NCBI RefSeq assembly: GCF_900115715.1
Contig: NZ_FOXM01000001.1
Coordinates: 1-64,000, forward strand
Source: Geopseudomonas sagittaria
GTDB lineage: Bacteria; Pseudomonadota; Gammaproteobacteria; Pseudomonadales; Pseudomonadaceae
Direction: 5' to 3'
DNA: 64,000 nucleotides
Translations under genes and position numbers: made by a program
Shown here: piece after piece, positions 52,895 to 61,980 of the stretch
How positions within the stretch are numbered: the stretch's first letter is position 1
How the letters are laid out: the number at the start of each line of letters is the position of its first letter
Notes under the pieces: generated by a model
Databases searched by the model: none
What the model saw: the letters and a program-made list of their open reading frames with translations, nothing else
Told to the model about the DNA's origin: nothing

Positions 52895-54496
52895 CTACAG
52901 CCCGCCGACGGAGCCGTCCTGCGGGTAGGCGATGGTGTAGTCGACACCGAACTTGGCGCTCTCACCGGCGGCCAGGGTCTTCTCCCAGGCCACCACGCCG
53001 CGGCGCTGCTGCCAGGCCTGGATCGTCGGCGCGGGGTCGAAGGCGGCGCGCACGCTGATCTCCTCCGAACCGCTGACCGGCGACGACTCGAGCAGCAGCA
53101 CGTCCACCGGGCTCTTGTGGGTGTTGGTGAGGGTGAATACCTCGGCGACGCGCTGCTCGCGGCGCTTGTCGAATACCCCGGTGGTGCCCGCCTGGCCCTC
53201 GACCTGATCGACCGCCACGCGCAGCTGCTCGTCGCGACCGAAGGAAAACACGAAGCGCTCGGCACTGGCCGGGTTCCAGTACGCGGAGCCGACGTAGCTG
53301 CCATCGCGGAACAGCTGGGTATCGCCGGGCAGCCAGACGCCCTCCGGGCGTTCGGCCTCGGCGGTCACCACCGCGGCCTTTTCGAGACGCGGCGCGATGC
53401 GCAGATGGTGTTTGGCCGGCAACGTCTGCCGGGCCAGGCTGACCGACACCTCGCGGCCATCGGCCGGCAGGCTGACCGGCGTCGGCACCACGAACTCGCT
53501 GGCGAAGGCGCCATGGTTGACGAAGGTCGGCGGCTGGTAGTCCGCCTCGTCGCTGGAGGCGATCGAGGCCGGTGCGGGGGCGCCGGCCAGGGGACCGAGC
53601 GAGCGGGCCTTGGACTCCATCGCCGCCATCTGCGCCGGCAGCGGCGGCTGCCAGGTCAGCACCCAGGGCTGCGGCTCGGGGCCGGCGGGCGACAGCCGCG
53701 GCTGGGTGGTCGACAGCGTCAGCTTGACGTTGTGCCAGTCTTCGCCGGTCCTTTGCGCGACGCTGGCCAGGCGTTCCAGATCCAGCTGGGCGGCCTGGGT
53801 ATCCAGCGCCGCCCGGTAGGCGGGCTTCCAGCCGGCATTGGCCACCTGGTAGCTGAGCTTCAGCTCGCCGGCCCGCGCCGCACTGAGCATCACGGTGACG
53901 CTGCGCGAATCGCGGATGCCGCTGCGCAACTGGCCCAGATCGCGCTGCAGCACGTCGATCCGTTTGGCGATCTCGCGCTTCTGCACCGTCAGGCCCTGAA
54001 TCCTGGCCAGGGCGGCGCTCGCCCCCTGGCCGATGGCGTCGAGCATGCCGGTCAAGGTTTTGGCATCCGTGGGCAGGCTCTGCCCCTCTGCCGGCACGCT
54101 GGCCTCGCTGCTGAAGCGCTCGAGATAGCGCTTGACCAGCTCGGCCGCGGCGATCTCGGCATCCAGCGCGGCCTGCTGGTCCTGCAGGGCGAGGATTTTG
54201 GCATCCAGCTCCGCCTCGGCGGGGTTGAGCGCGGCGGCGCCGGCGGCGTCCTGGGTGACGATCTGTCCCACGCGCACATGGGGACCGGCTTCGGCGCGCA
54301 GGGTCTGCACGTCGAAGCGTGCCGGCAGTCCGGAGAACACCACCTGGGTCATGCCCGGCGCCACCTGGGCGCTACGCACCACCGTGGCGCTGCCGGGATG
54401 CAGCACCACGGCGGCGATCGGCGTCGCGACCTCGGCCAGCACGCCGGTACTCAGGGTGGCGGGGAACAACAGGACGATGGTCGCTTTCAGGCGCAT
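52895..54496 (-). CDS. DUF4139 / MuiA-like exported protein
   Basis: The 533-residue protein has a signal peptide (ATIVLLFPATLSTGVLA), a coiled-coil section around residues 95-200, and a C-terminal beta-rich DUF4139 domain (LKLSYQVANAGWKPAYRAAL onward). This layout is that of the mucoidy-inhibitor MuiA family. The exact role is unknown. It converges on the LysR gene and diverges from fdhD with a 268-bp gap. Confidence 0.85.
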   Translation of the reverse strand: MRLKATIVLLFPATLSTGVLAEVATPIAAVVLHPGSATVVRSAQVAPGMTQVVFSGLPARFDVQTLRAEAGPHVRVGQIVTQDAAGAAALNPAEAELDAKILALQDQQAALDAEIAAAELVKRYLERFSSEASVPAEGQSLPTDAKTLTGMLDAIGQGASAALARIQGLTVQKREIAKRIDVLQRDLGQLRSGIRDSRSVTVMLSAARAGELKLSYQVANAGWKPAYRAALDTQAAQLDLERLASVAQRTGEDWHNVKLTLSTTQPRLSPAGPEPQPWVLTWQPPLPAQMAAMESKARSLGPLAGAPAPASIASSDEADYQPPTFVNHGAFASEFVVPTPVSLPADGREVSVSLARQTLPAKHHLRIAPRLEKAAVVTAEAERPEGVWLPGDTQLFRDGSYVGSAYWNPASAERFVFSFGRDEQLRVAVDQVEGQAGTTGVFDKRREQRVAEVFTLTNTHKSPVDVLLLESSPVSGSEEISVRAAFDPAPTIQAWQQRRGVVAWEKTLAAGESAKFGVDYTIAYPQDGSVGGL

Positions 54497-54764
54497 AAGG
54501 GGCTCCTCCCCTGGGTGGTCGACAAGGACCGGAGGAGCGGCGCGGGCGGCCGTCCCTGTCCCGGCTGCTCGAGGCTATGCCAGGCGGACCGGCCTGTCCA
54601 TGCGCCAGGTCGCGGCCGCCGCGCGCAACTGACGCTGCCCACAAGGCCGCACAGGAATCGAGCCGATAAACCCGCTCGATCAAGGCATCGGCCACAGCAA
54701 TTGGACGCCCTGCCTGCGCCCGACCTAGGCTGACGGGGTCTAATCGTCGCCGAGGGCTCCGCCC

Positions 54765-55598
54765 ATGCCGTGCTCCGCCAGCACCCACCCTGCCCCGTCC
54801 GCCACGGCCGTGTTGCCGGCGAACGGCTATGCCTACGCCGAGCTGGCGCAACCCGAGCGGGTGGCCGCCGCCGCACTGGCCGAGGAGTGTGCGCTGGCGA
54901 TCAGCTACAACGGCCTCAGCCAGGCGGTAATGATGGTCACCCCGCAGGACCTGCACGACTTCGTGCTCGGTTTCAGCCTGAGCAGCGGCCTGATCGACAG
55001 CCTCGATGAACTCTACGACCTGCACATCGATGGCGAGGGCGCCGCGCGCCACGCCGAGGTGCAGATATCCAGCCGCGCCTTCTGGGCGCTCAAGCGCCAG
55101 CGCCGCCAGCTGGCCGGCAGCAGCGGCTGCGGGCTGTGCGGCGTGGAAGCACTGGAACAGGCGCTGCCGTCGCTCGCCCCCCTGCCGGGCGGTGCGCTGC
55201 CGCCAGCCGAGCATCTGCTCGATCTGCGCGAGCGCATCGCTGCGGCGCAGACCCTCGCCCGCCACAGCGGCGCGGTGCACGCCGCGCTGTTCGTCGATGC
55301 CGGCGGCGCCATCGCCCTGTGCCGCGAGGACATCGGTCGCCACAACGCGCTGGACAAGCTGATCGGCGCGTTGCCCGGCGCGGCCATCGCGCCCGCCGCC
55401 TGCTTCGTCGTGGTCACCAGCCGCTGCAGCCTGGAACTGATCCACAAGGCGGTGCGCGCGCGCATCGCCACCCTGGTCTGCCTGTCGGCGCCCACCGCGC
55501 TGACCGTGCAGTGGGCGCGCGCGCACCGCCTCAACCTGATCCACCTGCCCCACCACAGCGCGCCGCGGGTCTACAGCCCGGCGCCCACCCACGCCTGA
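54765..55598 (+). CDS. fdhD: Formate dehydrogenase sulfurtransferase FdhD
   Basis: The 277-residue protein has the cysteine loop SSGCGLCGVEALEQ that carries sulfur to the molybdenum cofactor of formate dehydrogenases. It also has LCREDIGRHNALDKLIGAL and VVVTSRCSLELIHKAV, both FdhD hallmarks. It is directly followed, after 14 bp, by an FdhF/YdeP-type molybdoenzyme, its likely client. Confidence 0.94.
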   Translation: MPCSASTHPAPSATAVLPANGYAYAELAQPERVAAAALAEECALAISYNGLSQAVMMVTPQDLHDFVLGFSLSSGLIDSLDELYDLHIDGEGAARHAEVQISSRAFWALKRQRRQLAGSSGCGLCGVEALEQALPSLAPLPGGALPPAEHLLDLRERIAAAQTLARHSGAVHAALFVDAGGAIALCREDIGRHNALDKLIGALPGAAIAPAACFVVVTSRCSLELIHKAVRARIATLVCLSAPTALTVQWARAHRLNLIHLPHHSAPRVYSPAPTHA

Positions 55599-55612
55599 CG
55601 CAAGGAACCGCC

Positions 55613-57946
55613 ATGGCCGACCGCTTCCATCCCGATGCCCGCTTCCAGCCCTACGCCGGCCCGGCCGGCGGCTGGGGCGCCCTGCGCAGCGTGACCCGCG
55701 CCTGGCTGGGCAGCGACAACGCCCTGAAGAACATCCGCACCCTGCTCAAGACCAACCAGAACGGCGGCTTCGACTGCCCCGGCTGCGCCTGGGGCGAGGC
55801 GCCGGGCAACCATGTCGTCAATTTCTGCGAGAACGGCGCCAAGGCGGTGAACTGGGAAGCCACCCGGCGCGGCGTCGGCGCCGAGTTCTTCGCCCGCTAC
55901 CGCGTCGCCCAGTTGCGCGAGCAGAGCGACTACTGGCTCGAATACCAGGGCCGGCTGACCGAACCGCTGCGCTACGACGCCGCCAGCGACCACTACGTGC
56001 CGATCAGCTGGGAGGCGGCCTTCAAATTGATCGCCGGCGAACTGCAGGCCATGGAGCACCCCGACCAGGTCGAGCTGTACACCTCCGGGCGCGCCAGCAA
56101 CGAGGCGGCCTTCCTCTACCAGCTGTTCGGCCGCGCGCTGGGCAGCAACAACTTCCCCGACTGCTCGAACCTGTGTCACGAGGCCAGCGGCGTCGGTCTC
56201 GGCCAGAGTCTCGGCGTGGGCAAGGGCACCGTCACCTACGCCGACTTCGCGCACGCCGACGCCATCTTCGTCATGGGCCAGAACCCCGGCACCAACCACC
56301 CGCGCATGCTCGAACCGCTGCGCGAGGCGGTCGGCCGCGGCGCCCAGGTGGTGTGTTTCAACCCGCTCAAGGAGCGCGGCCTGGAGCGCTTCCAGCATCC
56401 GCAGAAGGCGCTGGAGATGCTCGCCAACGGCGCCGCGCCGACCCACAGCGCCTACTTCCGGCCCCGGCTCGGCGGCGACATGGCGGCGCTGCGCGGCATG
56501 GCCAAGTTCCTCCTGCAGTGGGAGCGCGAGGCCGTCGAGCAAGGCCAGCCGCCAGTGTTCGACCACGCCTTCATCGCCGAGCATTGCCAAGGGATCGACG
56601 GCTACCTGGCCGCGGTGGACGCCACGCCCTGGGCGCAGATCGAGGCGCAGTCGGGCCTGCCGCTGGTCGAGATCGAGCAGGCCGCGCGCATCTACCGCCA
56701 GGCCGGGCGGGTGATCGTCTGCTGGGCGATGGGCATCACCCAGCACCGCCATTCGGTGGCGACCATCCAGGAAATCGCCAACCTGCTGTTGCTGCGCGGC
56801 AACGTCGGCAAGCCCGGCGCCGGCGCCTGCCCGGTGCGCGGCCACAGCAACGTGCAGGGCGACCGCAGCATGGGCATCAACGAGCAGCCGCCGGCGGCGC
56901 TGCTGGAGGCGCTGGAAAAGCGCTTCGCCTTTGCCGTGCCGCGCCAGCCGGGGCACAACGCGCTGGCGGCGATCAACGCCATGCTCGCCGGCCAGGTGAA
57001 GGTGTTCATCGGCCTGGGCGGCAACTTCGCCCAGGCCACCCCGGATACCCCGCGCACCCACCGGGCGCTTCGCAGCTGTGCATTGACCGTGCAGATCAGC
57101 ACCAAGCTCAACCGCAGCCATCTCACCACCGGCCGGCAGGCGCTGATCCTGCCCTGCCTGGGGCGCACCGACATCGACCGCCAGGTCGGCGGCCCGCAGG
57201 CGGTGACGGTGGAGGACTCGTTCAGCATGGTGCATGCGTCCTGGGGCCAGCTCGAACCGCTGTCGCGGCAGATGCGCTCCGAACCAGCGATCGTCGCCGG
57301 CATCGCCGCCGCCACCCTGGGCAAACGGCCGGTGGACTGGCTGTGGCTGGTCGAGGACTACGCGCGCATCCGCCAGCTGATCGGCGAGACCATCCCCGGC
57401 TTCAGCGACTTCGAGCAGCGTCTGGCCCAGCCCGGCGGCTTCTATCTCGGCAACGCCGCAGCGCGCCGGCAGTGGCAAACCGCCAGCGGCCGCGCCGAAT
57501 TCAAGGACCACGCGCTGCCGGACGACCTGCTGCCGCAGCAGGTACGCAGCCAGCAGGACAAGCCGGACCTGATCCTGCAGACCCTGCGCTCCCACGACCA
57601 GTACAACACCACCCTGTACGGCCTGGACGACCGCTATCGCGGAGTGAAAGGGATGCGCGAGGTGGTGTTCGTCAATCCGGCGGACATCGAGCGCCTGGGC
57701 CTGGAATCAGGGCAACAGGTGGATCTGGTCTCCGTGTGGGACGACGGCATCGAGCGGCGGGTGAGTGGCTTCACGGTGCTGGCCTACGACACGCCGCCCG
57801 GCCAGGCCGCGGCCTACTACCCGGAAACCAACCCGCTGGTGCCGCTGGACAGCTTCGGCGCAGGCAGCCACACGCCGACCTCGAAGTTCGTCGCCATCCG
57901 CGTGCTGCCGGCGCGGGCGTCGGGATTGATCGTGCAGGCGGGCTGA
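55613..57946 (+). CDS. FdhF/YdeP-type molybdopterin oxidoreductase alpha subunit
   Basis: The 777-residue protein carries an N-terminal FDCPGCAWG cysteine pair and FCENGAK in the iron-sulfur region. NLCHEASG follows, where the Cys-His pair occupies the position of Sec/Cys-His in formate dehydrogenases. VMGQNPGTNHPRML and GHSNVQGDRSMGI are cofactor-binding segments of this family. Length and motifs fit the YdeP/FdhF-like group, in which formate dehydrogenase activity is plausible but has not been shown for every member; E. coli YdeP is linked to acid resistance. It follows fdhD. There is no twin-arginine signal, so it acts in the cytoplasm. Confidence 0.85.
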   Translation: MADRFHPDARFQPYAGPAGGWGALRSVTRAWLGSDNALKNIRTLLKTNQNGGFDCPGCAWGEAPGNHVVNFCENGAKAVNWEATRRGVGAEFFARYRVAQLREQSDYWLEYQGRLTEPLRYDAASDHYVPISWEAAFKLIAGELQAMEHPDQVELYTSGRASNEAAFLYQLFGRALGSNNFPDCSNLCHEASGVGLGQSLGVGKGTVTYADFAHADAIFVMGQNPGTNHPRMLEPLREAVGRGAQVVCFNPLKERGLERFQHPQKALEMLANGAAPTHSAYFRPRLGGDMAALRGMAKFLLQWEREAVEQGQPPVFDHAFIAEHCQGIDGYLAAVDATPWAQIEAQSGLPLVEIEQAARIYRQAGRVIVCWAMGITQHRHSVATIQEIANLLLLRGNVGKPGAGACPVRGHSNVQGDRSMGINEQPPAALLEALEKRFAFAVPRQPGHNALAAINAMLAGQVKVFIGLGGNFAQATPDTPRTHRALRSCALTVQISTKLNRSHLTTGRQALILPCLGRTDIDRQVGGPQAVTVEDSFSMVHASWGQLEPLSRQMRSEPAIVAGIAAATLGKRPVDWLWLVEDYARIRQLIGETIPGFSDFEQRLAQPGGFYLGNAAARRQWQTASGRAEFKDHALPDDLLPQQVRSQQDKPDLILQTLRSHDQYNTTLYGLDDRYRGVKGMREVVFVNPADIERLGLESGQQVDLVSVWDDGIERRVSGFTVLAYDTPPGQAAAYYPETNPLVPLDSFGAGSHTPTSKFVAIRVLPARASGLIVQAG

Positions 57947-57964
57947 GCATGGCGCGGCCTGGTT

Positions 57965-58076
57965 GGTGGGTTACGGGCCGGAGGCCTAACCCACCCTACC
58001 TACGGGGTATACACACCTCTCAGGTGTACCAACCGCTCCCGTAGGGTGGGTTAGCCGCACAGCGGCGTAACCCACC
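57965..58076. repeat. Pair of TAACCCACC inverted repeats
   Basis: GGTGGGTTA/TAACCCACC hairpins occur at 57965-57995 and again at 58045-58076. They are typical REP-like elements of pseudomonads, lying between the molybdoenzyme and the HerA-like gene. Confidence 0.75.
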
Positions 58077-58150
58077 ATGTTGATGGTTCTCATGCTCCTG
58101 CGTGGGAACCCGGCTCCAGTGCCCGAGGCGCGCAGAGCGTGCCGGGCTGC

Positions 58151-58173
58151 GCTCCCACGCCGAGCGTGGGAGC
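58151..58173. repeat. GCTCCCACGC hairpin
   Basis: A perfect 10-bp stem with a CGA loop, a common Pseudomonas REP sequence. It sits downstream of the convergent molybdoenzyme and HerA-like genes and may stop both transcripts. Confidence 0.7.
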
Positions 58174-58195
58174 GATCATGCCCCTTAGCCGCGCT

Positions 58196-59683
58196 TCAGC
58201 GCCGCTTGCCGCCGAGCAGCGAGCCCATCAAGCCGCGCACCAGCTCTCGGCCGATCTGGTTGGCGGCCTGGCGCATGGCGCTCTTCATCGCCTGGCCGAC
58301 CGCGCCGCCGAGCAGTTCGCCGGCCATGTCGCCGAGCGACTTGTCCTGCTCCGCCGGCTTGCCCTTGGCCACCGCTGCCGGCGCCTCGGCCTGCACGGCA
58401 CGTTCGGCGAGCAGCTCGTAGGCCGACTCGCGATCCACCGCGCGGTCGTAGCGGCCGGCCAGCGGCGACTGGCGGATCAGCGCTGCGCGCTCGGCCTCGC
58501 TGAGCACGCCGATGCGCGACTGCGGCGGAGCGATGGCCACGCGCTGCACCATCGCCGGGGTGCCCTTGTCCTCCAGGGTGCCGACCAGCGCCTCGCCGAT
58601 GCCCAGCTCAGTGAGCACGTCCAGGGTATTGAACTCTGGATTGGGCCGGAAACCGTCGGCCACCGCGCGCAGCGATTTCTGCTCCTTGGCGGTGAAGGCG
58701 CGCAGGCCGTGCTGGATGCGCAGGCCGAGCTGGGCGAGCACCGCGTCGGGCAGGTCGCTGGGCGACTGGGTGACGAAGTAGACACCGACGCCCTTGGAGC
58801 GGATCAGCCGCACCACCTGCTCCAGGCGTTCCTGCAGGGCCTTGGGCGTGTCGGCGAACAGCAGGTGGGCCTCGTCGAAGAACAGCGCCAGCAGCGGCTG
58901 GTCGGCATCGCCACGCTCGGGCAGTTGCTCGAACAGCTCGGCCAGCAGCCAGAGCAGGAAGGTGGCGTAGACCTTGGGCGCCTCGTGCACCAGGCGGCTG
59001 GCGTCGAGCAGGTGGATGCGCCCGCGGCCGTCCGCCGCCGGCTGCAGCAGGTCTTCCAGCTGCAGCGCTGGTTCGCCGAACAGCGCCTCGGCGCCCTGCT
59101 GCTCGAGGGTGGCCAGCTTGCGCAGCAGGGCCTGGGAGGATTGCGGCGTGAACAGCGCGCGGTCCTCGCCGAGCACCTCGGGATGCGCCTGCAGGTGGTT
59201 GAGCAGCGCCTTGAGGTCCTTGAGATCGAGCAGCAGCAGGCCATCGCGGTCGGCCACCTGGAACGCGGCATACAGCACGGCCTGCTGGCTGTCGGTCAGC
59301 TGCAGCAGCGCGCCGAGCAGCAGCGGGCCCATCTCGCTCAAGGTGGTGCGCAGCGGGTGGCCGCTCTGCCCGGCGACGTCCCACAGGGTCACCGGGTAGG
59401 CCTGCGGCCGGTGCGCGAGCCAGGGCATGCTGGCGATGCGCTCGGCGATCTTGCCCTGCGGCTCGCCGGCGGCGCCGAGGCCGCACAGGTCGCCCTTGAT
59501 GTCGGCGGCGAACACCGCCACGCCGGCATCGCTGAACAGTTCGGCGAGGCGCTGCAGGGTGACGGTCTTGCCGGTGCCGGTGGCGCCGGCGATCAGGCCG
59601 TGGCGGTTGGCCAGGCGCAACAGGTGGGAAACCGGCTGCCCGGACGGGTCGGCGCCGAGCAGCAGTTGACGAGATTCGGGCAT
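58196..59683 (-). CDS. HerA/FtsK-type ATPase (DUF853, YjgR-like)
   Basis: The 495-residue protein has Walker A GATGTGKTVTL near residue 35 and Walker B LLALFFDEAHLLF near residue 270. A HerA-like arrangement follows with FVTQSPSDLPDAVLAQLG. The C-terminal tail is alanine- and glycine-rich with LLGGAVGQAMKSAMRQ, as in YjgR. No partner nuclease is adjacent, so this is the stand-alone housekeeping type rather than a defence HerA. Function is not settled. Confidence 0.9.
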   Translation of the reverse strand: MPESRQLLLGADPSGQPVSHLLRLANRHGLIAGATGTGKTVTLQRLAELFSDAGVAVFAADIKGDLCGLGAAGEPQGKIAERIASMPWLAHRPQAYPVTLWDVAGQSGHPLRTTLSEMGPLLLGALLQLTDSQQAVLYAAFQVADRDGLLLLDLKDLKALLNHLQAHPEVLGEDRALFTPQSSQALLRKLATLEQQGAEALFGEPALQLEDLLQPAADGRGRIHLLDASRLVHEAPKVYATFLLWLLAELFEQLPERGDADQPLLALFFDEAHLLFADTPKALQERLEQVVRLIRSKGVGVYFVTQSPSDLPDAVLAQLGLRIQHGLRAFTAKEQKSLRAVADGFRPNPEFNTLDVLTELGIGEALVGTLEDKGTPAMVQRVAIAPPQSRIGVLSEAERAALIRQSPLAGRYDRAVDRESAYELLAERAVQAEAPAAVAKGKPAEQDKSLGDMAGELLGGAVGQAMKSAMRQAANQIGRELVRGLMGSLLGGKRR

Positions 59684-59762
59684 GATCCATTCCCCGCGGG
59701 TGATGAAGGTGGCAACCCGCTCAGCCGCGCATGGGCGAGCCGCTGCGCCTGCCGGTCGTCGT

Positions 59763-60185
59763 TCAGTCGTTCGCCTTGCCCTGCTCGTGCTGGGCGAACT
59801 CCTTGACCGCGCGCAGCACGTCGTGGCGGCTGATCAGGCCGACCAGGCGGCCATCCTCGAGCACCGGCAGGCGTCGGCGCTGGCCGCGCAGGAAGGTCTC
59901 GGCGGCCTCGATGATGTCGGCATCGGCGTCGATGGTGTCCAGCGCCGTGGTCATGTAGCTACCGACCGAACCGTGGGCGTCGTCGAAGTAGGCGCCGGCG
60001 AGGATCGCCCGCAGGCAGTCGCTCTCCGACAGCATGCCGATCAGGTAGCCTTCCGAATCCACCACCGGCGCACTGGCGATGATGTGCTCGAGCAGGCGGT
60101 TGATGGCGGTGAACAGGTCCATTTCCGGGCGAAAGGTCACCAGGTGGCGCGTCATGTAGGCGCGGACCTTGATTGACTTGAGCAT
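59763..60185 (-). CDS. Two-CBS-domain protein
   Basis: The 140-residue protein is made of two CBS motifs: YMTRHLVTFRPEMDLFTAIN ... GYLIGMLSESD and YMTTALDTIDADADI ... GRLVGLISRHDVLRAV. Paired CBS domains bind adenosyl nucleotides. It has no attached effector domain. It lies downstream of the second purU and is transcribed in the same direction with a 117-bp gap. Confidence 0.9.
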   Translation of the reverse strand: MLKSIKVRAYMTRHLVTFRPEMDLFTAINRLLEHIIASAPVVDSEGYLIGMLSESDCLRAILAGAYFDDAHGSVGSYMTTALDTIDADADIIEAAETFLRGQRRRLPVLEDGRLVGLISRHDVLRAVKEFAQHEQGKAND

Positions 60186-60302
60186 GGGCTTACTCCTTTA
60201 TCCTTGCGTCTTGCGAACGACCACGGCAACGGGCGTCACGCCCGCGCGGGTCCGAATCAAACCGTTGTTGCAACGCCTGCACCAGCGCTTCGCGGCCGCC
60301 GA

Positions 60303-61154
60303 TCAGTCGAATACCACGGTCTTGTTGTCGTGCACCAGCACCCGGTCCTCCAAGTGATAGCGTAGTCCACGGGCCAGCACCCTCCGCTCCACGTCCTTGC
60401 CGATGCGCACCATGTCCTCGGCCTGCTGGCGGTGGGTGACCCGCGCCACGTCCTGCTCGATGATCGGCCCGGCATCCAGCTCCTCGGTCACGTAGTGGCA
60501 GGTCGCGCCGATCAGCTTGACCCCGCGCTTGGCGGCCTGGTGGTAAGGCTTGGCGCCGGCGAACGAGGGCAGGAAGCTGTGGTGGATGTTGATCACCCGG
60601 CCGGCGTAGTCCTGGCACAGGGTCGGCGGCAGGATCTGCATGTAGCGCGCCAGCACCACGCAGTCGGCCTGGTGCTCGGCGATCAGCCGGCTGACTTCGG
60701 CAAAGGCCGGGGTCTTGTCCTGCGGGTCGACCGGCACATGGTGATAGGGGATGCCGTGCCACTCGACCATGCTGCGCAGGTCGTCGTGGTTGGAGATCAC
60801 GCAGGGAATCTCGCAGTACAACTCGCCACTGTGCCAGCGATGCAGCAGGTCGGCCAGGCAGTGCGACTCGCGGCTGGCCATCAGCACCACGCGCTTTTTC
60901 ACCGCCGAATCGTAGACCTGCCAGCGCATGCCGAACTCGCGGGCAATCGGCGCAAAGGCATGGCGGAATCCCTCGAGATCGAACGGCAGGGAGTCGGCAC
61001 GGATCTCGTGACGCATGAAGAACCAGCCGTTATCCAGATCCGAATGATGGCTCGCCTCGGTGATCCAGCCGTTGTAGGTGGCCAACAGGTTGCTGACCTT
61101 GGCCACGATGCCGACGCGGTCGGGACAGGCGATGACCAACCGGAAAGTACGCAT
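60303..61154 (-). CDS. purU: Formyltetrahydrofolate deformylase (second copy)
   Basis: The 283-residue protein has the same ACT (VIACPDRVGIVAKVSNLLAT) plus formyltransferase layout, with [19 protein letters not shown] and ATCHYVTEELDAGPIIEQ. It differs clearly from the operon copy at 31457 and is not linked to C1-oxidation genes, so it is likely the housekeeping enzyme that balances formyl-tetrahydrofolate pools. The start at 61154 precedes MRTFRLVIACPD; longer frames show no family similarity. Confidence 0.93.
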   Translation of the reverse strand: MRTFRLVIACPDRVGIVAKVSNLLATYNGWITEASHHSDLDNGWFFMRHEIRADSLPFDLEGFRHAFAPIAREFGMRWQVYDSAVKKRVVLMASRESHCLADLLHRWHSGELYCEIPCVISNHDDLRSMVEWHGIPYHHVPVDPQDKTPAFAEVSRLIAEHQADCVVLARYMQILPPTLCQDYAGRVINIHHSFLPSFAGAKPYHQAAKRGVKLIGATCHYVTEELDAGPIIEQDVARVTHRQQAEDMVRIGKDVERRVLARGLRYHLEDRVLVHDNKTVVFD

Positions 61155-61408
61155 GGGGTAACTCCGCAAACATCGAAGGGGCCATTCTAGCCAGCCGGTG
61201 GAAAAACTACAGCAGCGCCGTGGCAGGAAACTGCGGGAAAACTTGCGAAATACTGCAGGCCTGCGCCGCCGCGAGCAACTTCCAGAACTCGGATTATTTT
61301 TTGCCAAACACTCCGCAAACCTCATCTGGCTATTTACTCGGCATTATCCAGTGCCTATTATTCGTTCACACCTGTATTCCTGCAGACCTGTTTACCAAGG
61401 TAACGACA

Positions 61409-61795
61409 ATGTCCCTGATCAACGAATTCCGCTCGACCGAAGCCGCCATCAAGCAACTGCAGGAGCGCCTGCAGGCCCTCAAGCAGGATGACAAACTGCA
61501 GAAGGAGCTGGACTTCGAAGCCAAACTCCGCGAGCTGATGGCCGAATACGGCAAGTCCCTGCCGGATATCCTTGCCCTGCTGGATAGCGAGGGCAAGATC
61601 GTCAAGGCTGGCCGTCAGCCGCGCGCCGCCAAAGTTGAAGCGCCGACCAAGCGTACCCGCAAGGTCAAGCAGTACAAGAACCCGCACACCGGCGAAGTTA
61701 TCGAAACCAAGGGCGGCAATCACAAGACCCTGAAAGAGTGGAAAGCCACCTGGGGCGGCGACACCGTTGAAAGCTGGGTAACCCTGCTCGACTGA
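61409..61795 (+). CDS. mvaT: H-NS-family global regulator MvaT
   Basis: The 128-residue protein starts MSLINEFRSTEAAIKQLQ, a coiled-coil oligomerisation domain. It ends with a DNA-binding domain KQYKNPHTGEVIETKGGNHK followed by EWKATWGGDTVESW. It agrees closely with P. aeruginosa MvaT as I recall. It silences AT-rich, often transferred DNA, which could include the lower-GC HEPN and effector regions in this window. A strong terminator follows. Confidence 0.95.
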   Translation: MSLINEFRSTEAAIKQLQERLQALKQDDKLQKELDFEAKLRELMAEYGKSLPDILALLDSEGKIVKAGRQPRAAKVEAPTKRTRKVKQYKNPHTGEVIETKGGNHKTLKEWKATWGGDTVESWVTLLD

Positions 61796-61823
61796 GTTCG
61801 CACCGTTTAGTGCACTGCAATAT

Positions 61824-61852
61824 AAAAAACGCCAGCCTTGCTGGCGTTTTTT
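61824..61852 (+). terminator. Rho-independent terminator after mvaT
   Basis: A 7-bp CGCCAGC/GCTGGCG stem with a CTT loop is flanked by six A's and six T's, giving a terminator that can work in both directions. Confidence 0.93.
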
Positions 61853-61980
61853 ATTGGCGCGTCCTCCGCCCACTGCAGGGTTAACAACTGCCGCGCTTTT
61901 GCCAGCCAGCACCCGCCAACCGAGTCGACGGGTAACCCTGCGCGCTCAGCCACCCTGGCAGCGCGCGGCCAGGCCGCCGT

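Noticed and set aside
58196-59683. HerA-type defence system
   Set aside because: No nuclease or sirtuin partner is adjacent and the C-terminus matches the housekeeping YjgR type.
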